Assembly: GCA_911810475.1 (NCBI GenBank)
Contig: OU461276.1
Span: 1,269,501-1,333,500 of the forward strand
Length of the DNA: 64,000 bases
Direction of reading: 5' to 3'
DNA from: Candidatus Celerinatantimonas neptuna
GTDB lineage: Bacteria > Pseudomonadota > Gammaproteobacteria > Enterobacterales > Celerinatantimonadaceae
Shown: piece after piece, positions 33,401-39,400 of the stretch
Position numbering within the stretch: position 1 is the first letter of the stretch
Layout of the letters: each line of letters opens with the position of its first letter
Translations under genes and position numbers: made by a program
Notes under the pieces: generated by a model
Told to the model about the DNA's origin: nothing
What the model saw: only the letters and a program-made list of their open reading frames with translations
Databases searched by the model: none

Positions 33401-36400
33401 AAGACCAGTCCTCTGATTTTTCTAACAGGACCAGCGTCGTTGTTTCCGGCCGTGACCCAAATAATGGCGCTCGCTCCCAGTCCGTCACCAGTACTTTTGG
33501 CTGACTGTCCGACAGCATGTAACTTAAACGCTCCTGTGGATAGCCCGGGTCCATCGGCACATACGCACCCCCGGCTTTAAGAACCGCCAACAGCGCTGTC
33601 ACCATGCCACAGCCCCGCTCCAGCGACACCGCCACCAAATCACCCCGGCCAATCCCGTTTTCCCGCAGATAACGCGCCAGCTGATTCGCCTGTGCATTCA
33701 GCTCGGCATAGCTCAGCACGCCGGCTTCATCTTCCACCGCGATGGCATCGCCATGCGCCAGGGCCTGCGCTTCAAACAGTGCATGAATGCAGGGGCTGTC
33801 CAGGTAGTAACGTTCGGTCTGGTTAAAGTCATAAACGACCTGATGATATTCTGACTCACTCAATACTGGTAATGACACAACAGATTGATCCGCCGAATCA
33901 ACTAACCCGACCATCACCGCATCCAGTGCCCGAATCAGCATGGCAGCTATTCGCTGTGCCCCAACACAAGCATCAGATTGAACTTCAAACGAAAAGCTCC
34001 CATCTTCATGGTCATTGACCGAAACCATCAATGGATAATTGGTTCGTTCTTCAGCAAAAACAACGCCAAAACCAGAAGGTTTTTCATCCAGCTCAATTTG
34101 GCTACTTCCACCTTGATAGCGGTAATTAATCAAACTACTAAATAATGGTTGCCCGGTTCCCACACCACTGCACTGCTGAGCTTGAACCAGTGATGTATGC
34201 TCATGATTTAATAGCCCTGCCAGTCGTTGTTGTGTCTCTTTCAATACATCATCTAACGGCCTATCATTTAGCGTCAGTCGCAACGGTAGGGTATTAAGGA
34301 ACATCCCCAGCATGCGATCTGCCCCTTTCCCGGCATTCATCCGGCCAAACAGTACCGTCCCAAACACCACATCATCTCGGCCTGTCCCTGCTCGGACAAC
34401 AAGCCCCCAAGCCAGATGGAACAGAGCGGCTGCGCTCATTCCCCGCTGACGACTTTGTTCCCGAATAAGACGAGACAGTTCATCAGATAGTGCCTCAGTC
34501 GCCGATTCGATCTGACGGCCATCACCTTGCACATCCGTCAAGCCGAATGGCGTGCATCCCTCATCAATATCCCCAAGTTGCTCACGGAAGTATGCTTGCT
34601 GAGCATCCCGGTCCACTTCGTGGCGGGCTCTGGCCACAAAGTCACGAAAGGCCAAAGGCGTTGGCAATTCATCTGAGCGGCCAACTAGGTAGGCTTGCAA
34701 TTCTTCCAGCAGGAGTTCAAGTGTGGTGTGGTCATTACACAGATGATGCAATAACAAACAAAGCAGCTCCCGGCCATGGGATGGATCGCTGCTGTGATAC
34801 GCCGCCATCATCGGTGCCTGCTGCACATTCAGTCGCAGATGTGCCGGGTCCAGGCGAGCCTTCATTTGTTCTACAACGTCATCTCCTTCGAGTGATAGCG
34901 CTTGTAGAGGCAATGGCGCATCCCGCCACACCACCTGAGCCGGCTCATTCAAACCTTCCCAAACGATGGCCGTCCGTAAAATATCATGACGGGCAATCAC
35001 AGAGCGCAATGCATTCACAAAGGCATTCAGGTTTTCAGTATCAGTAAAACCAAGAACCAGCCGAGACACATATGGATCGCCCTCCTCACTGAGTAGATGA
35101 TGGAACAAGATCCCTTCCTGCAGAGGGGCCAGTGGATAGATATCCTGAATATTGGCACTACCACCAGACACCTTGGCTTCGATGCTTCGTAGCTCTGCCT
35201 CATTAAGTTCAACCAGCGGCAGCATCGTCGGAGTCAGTACCTGACAATCGGATGGAATGAGATTAGCGGGAACCTGATAACCGTCAGAAGCATCCAGATC
35301 ACTGAGCTGCAAGGCACTAGCCAATCCTTTAAGTGACGCATCGTCAAACAATGTATTTACGCTCAGCTGATAACCATGCTCACGCAGTCGTTCAATCAGT
35401 TGCACCGCCATGAGCGAGTGCCCACCTAATCCGAAGAAGTCATCATGACGACCAATCTGTTCAATGCCTAGTAAATCGTGCCAAATCACCGCCAGGGTTT
35501 GCTCAGCATCCCCCTCTGGCGCTTCATACACCTGATGCACATACGCCGATTCATCCGGAGCCGGCAGTGCCCGCCGGTCGACTTTCCCGTTCGCCGTCAG
35601 CGGAATGTCGTCCAGCACCACATACGCCGCCGGCACCATGTAATCCGGCAGGTCAGCCGATAACGCCTGGCGCAGACTATCCACGCTCGCGTCCCCACAG
35701 TAATACCCCACCAGTTGCGGCACATCACCGGTATCCCGACGCGCTAGCACCACTGCATCGCTCACGCCTTCCTGAGCTTTCAGCGCCGATTCAATTTCAC
35801 CCAGCTCGATTCGGAAGCCCCGGATTTTCACCTGCTGGTCATTACGCCCTAAGTATTCAATGGACCCATCCGAGTGCCAGCGCCCTAAGTCGCCGGTCCG
35901 GTACATCCGCTCGCCCGGTTCATCGCTGAACGGGTCCGCCATAAACCGCTCCGCCGTTAACTCCGGCCGGTTCAGATACCCCAGCGCCACCTGCGCGCCA
36001 CCAATGTATAACTCACCGGTTACGCCCACACCTACCGGTTCACCATAAGGGTCTAACAGATACATCCGCGTATTCGCTACCGGATAGCCTATCTTCACCC
36101 GCTCATCCAGCGGCTCAGGGCAGGTCCATGCCGTCACTTCTACCGCTGCTTCGGTCGGGCCATACAGGTTATGCACCGGCACACCCGGCAGGCGACTCTG
36201 GGACTGACGAACCGTTTCATCCGATAACGCATCCCCGCTGCAGAATATTCCCCGCAGACTCGGGCACTGTCCGGCTTTTTGACCAAACAGGAAGCTTTGC
36301 AACATCGGTGGGACAAAGTGCACCAAGGTCACCCCGTAACGCTCTATCACCTCCCTCAGGTAATCCGGATCTTTATGCCCTTCCGGTTTCGCCATCACCA

Positions 36401-39400
36401 GCCGCGCGCCACTGCCCAAGGTGACAAAGAATTCCCACACCGACACATCAAAGCTAAAGGGGGTCTTCTGCAGAACCACATCGCTCGCACTAAACTGATA
36501 GTCATCCATCATCCAGCGCAACCGGTTGACCACGCCCCGGTGGGCATTCATCACCCCTTTCGGTTGCCCGGTCGACCCCGAGGTGTATATCACATAGGCG
36601 ATATCATCGGCCTGCACCCCGGCTTCACTCAGGTTGGTGGTCGCCATCGCCTGCCACCCGGACTCGGTATCCAGTGTCAGCACCCGGGTTTCATTCAACA
36701 ACGCATCAAACCGGCTGGCCAGATGGCTGTCGGTCAGCAGCACCTTCGGCTGACTGTCTTCAAGCATGTAACTTAACCGCTCTTGCGGATAGCCTGGGTC
36801 CATCGGCACATAGGCACCGCCTGCTTTAAGGGTCGCCATCAGCGCCATCACCAAATAACGGCTACGCTCCAGTGATATGGCTACTCGCGCTCCCTGAATC
36901 ACGCCACAGTGCCGCAAATAACGCGCCAGTTGATTCACCTGCGCGTTCAGCTCGGCATAACTCAGCGCCCCGTCTTCATCTTCTACCGCAATGGCATCAC
37001 CATTCGCCTCAGCCTGCGCTTCAAACAGCTCATGCATACAGGTATGAGTGGGGTAAGCGCGATCGGTCTGGTTAAAGTCATGCAAGACTTGATGACGTTC
37101 CACCTCCCCTAACAGCGGATGCGCAGCCACCGGCTGTGCCGGGGCACTCACCAGACCATGTAATAATTGCACCCAGTAATCCACATACCGCTGCACCGTC
37201 TCTTCATCAAATAACGACACCGCATAATTCAGTCCACCGCGCAGTTCACCATCAACTTCACTCACCACCAAACTTAAATCAAACTGCGCCGTCTCTATGG
37301 TGCTCTCTCCGGCCTGTAACGCCAAATCCCCCAGCAACACCCGTTGCTCCGGCAGGTTCTGTAAGGTCAGCATCACCTGGAATAACGGACTGTGCGATAA
37401 GCTCCGGCTCGGCGACACCGCCTCCACCACCTGCTCAAACGGAATCTCCGCATGCATCTGGGCATCCACCGATACCTGTTTCACCCGGCTCAGTAACGTC
37501 CCCATATCCGGCTCGCCACTTAAATCTATCCGCAGCGCCTGGGTGTTCACAAACATCCCTATCAGCCCTTCAACCTCTGTCCGGCTGCGCCCCGCCACCG
37601 GGCTCCCTATCACCACATCATCCTGACCCGATAACTGCCCCATCAGCACCGACCAGCTCGCCAGTAACGTCATATACAAGGTGCAACCATGCCGCTGACT
37701 TAACGCTTTGAGCTCGCCGGTTAAGGCCCCCTCCAGCACCACATCAACCATCCCGCCCCGGTAATCCTGCACCGCCGGACGCGCCCGGTCTTTCGGCAAT
37801 AACAGCTCATCCGGAGTACCCCTCAGCTGTGCCTCCCAGTACGTCTGCTGACCCTTCAGCACGTCACCACTCAGATAACATCTCTGCCAGTGCGCATAGT
37901 CCCCATACTGCAATGCCAGTGGCGCCAATGGGCTCGCATCCCCATCACAGTACGCCTGATACAGCTGCCCCAGCTCGTTAAACAAAACCCCCTGGGACCA
38001 GCCATCCGAGATAATATGGTGCATCGCCAGTCTTAGTCGATGCCGCTGCGCTTGCTCTTCTATCAGCTCACCACAGAACAACGGACCCCGGCTTAAATCA
38101 AAGACCGGCGGCCACTGGACACCGGCTTCATCCGACCGGCGGCTGTGCAGACTGAACCCGGTCGCCGCATCCACTATCTGAACCGCGCCACTCCCGTCAC
38201 TGGCAAAGTGGCTGCGCAGGACATGATGACGAGTCACTATCTCATCCAGGGCCGCTTTCAATGCCGGGCGGTTTAAACGCCCGTCCAGCACTAAATCAAA
38301 GGCAATCACATACGCGGCACTGGCATCCTGGTCCATCTGTGACAGGAACCACAGCCGTTGCTGGGCCATCGACAGCGGTTGTGCGACCCCTTCACCCACG
38401 CCCTGCGCTTCTATCGCCGGCAGCTCATCCGCTTCTCGCAACGTCACTATCAACGCCTGCGCTTTCAGCTGCGGATGGGCAAATAAATCCGCCAATGACA
38501 CATCTCGCCCCAGCTCACTGCGTATCCGTGAGGCCAGCTGCACCGCCATCAGTGAGTGACCGCCCAGACCAAAGAAGTCGTCATTGCGCCCCACCTGCTC
38601 AACCTGCAGTAACTCGCGCCAAATCGCCGCCAGGGTCTGTTCTGCTTCCCCTTCCGGCGCTTCATAGGCCTGATGCACATACGCCGATTCATCCGGAGCC
38701 GGCAACGCCCGCCGGTCGACTTTCCCGTTCGCCGTCAGCGGAATGTCGTCCACACGAATATAGGCAGCAGGAACCATATAAAGAGGTAATTGCTCTGATA
38801 ATCCTGCCCTCAGGCTCTCGATATCCGCATTACCTTGATAGTAACCAACTAATTGGGGAGCATTATCATTATCTTGCCGAGCTAATACCACGGCATCATC
38901 GACACCTGCCTGAGAGCGCAATTGTGATTCAATTTCACCCAGCTCAATCCGGTACCCCCGAATTTTCACCTGCTGGTCGTTGCGCCCCAGATAATCAATG
39001 CTGCCATCAGCCAACCAGCATCCCAAATCGCCACTCCGGTACATCCGAGCACCTGATTGTTTGACAAACGGGTCTGCCATAAAACGCTGCGCGGTTAACT
39101 CGGCCCGATTTAAATAACCTCTTGTAACGCCTGCTCCGCCCACATAAATTTCCCCAGGGGCTCCCATTGGAACAGGGTTTTGCCATTCATCTAAAATGTA
39201 AATTCGCACATCTGGGAGACGGCAACCAATCGGACTGTGCCCTGTAAGCTGAGTCACCTGGATATCGAGTGGAACATAAGTCGTATGAACCGTAGTTTCA
39301 GTGATCCCATACATGTTGACCAGCTGCGTATTCGTACCTGCATTTTGTCCATACCAGGCTTTGAGGCTGCTCGGTTCCAATGCCTCACCACCAAAGATTA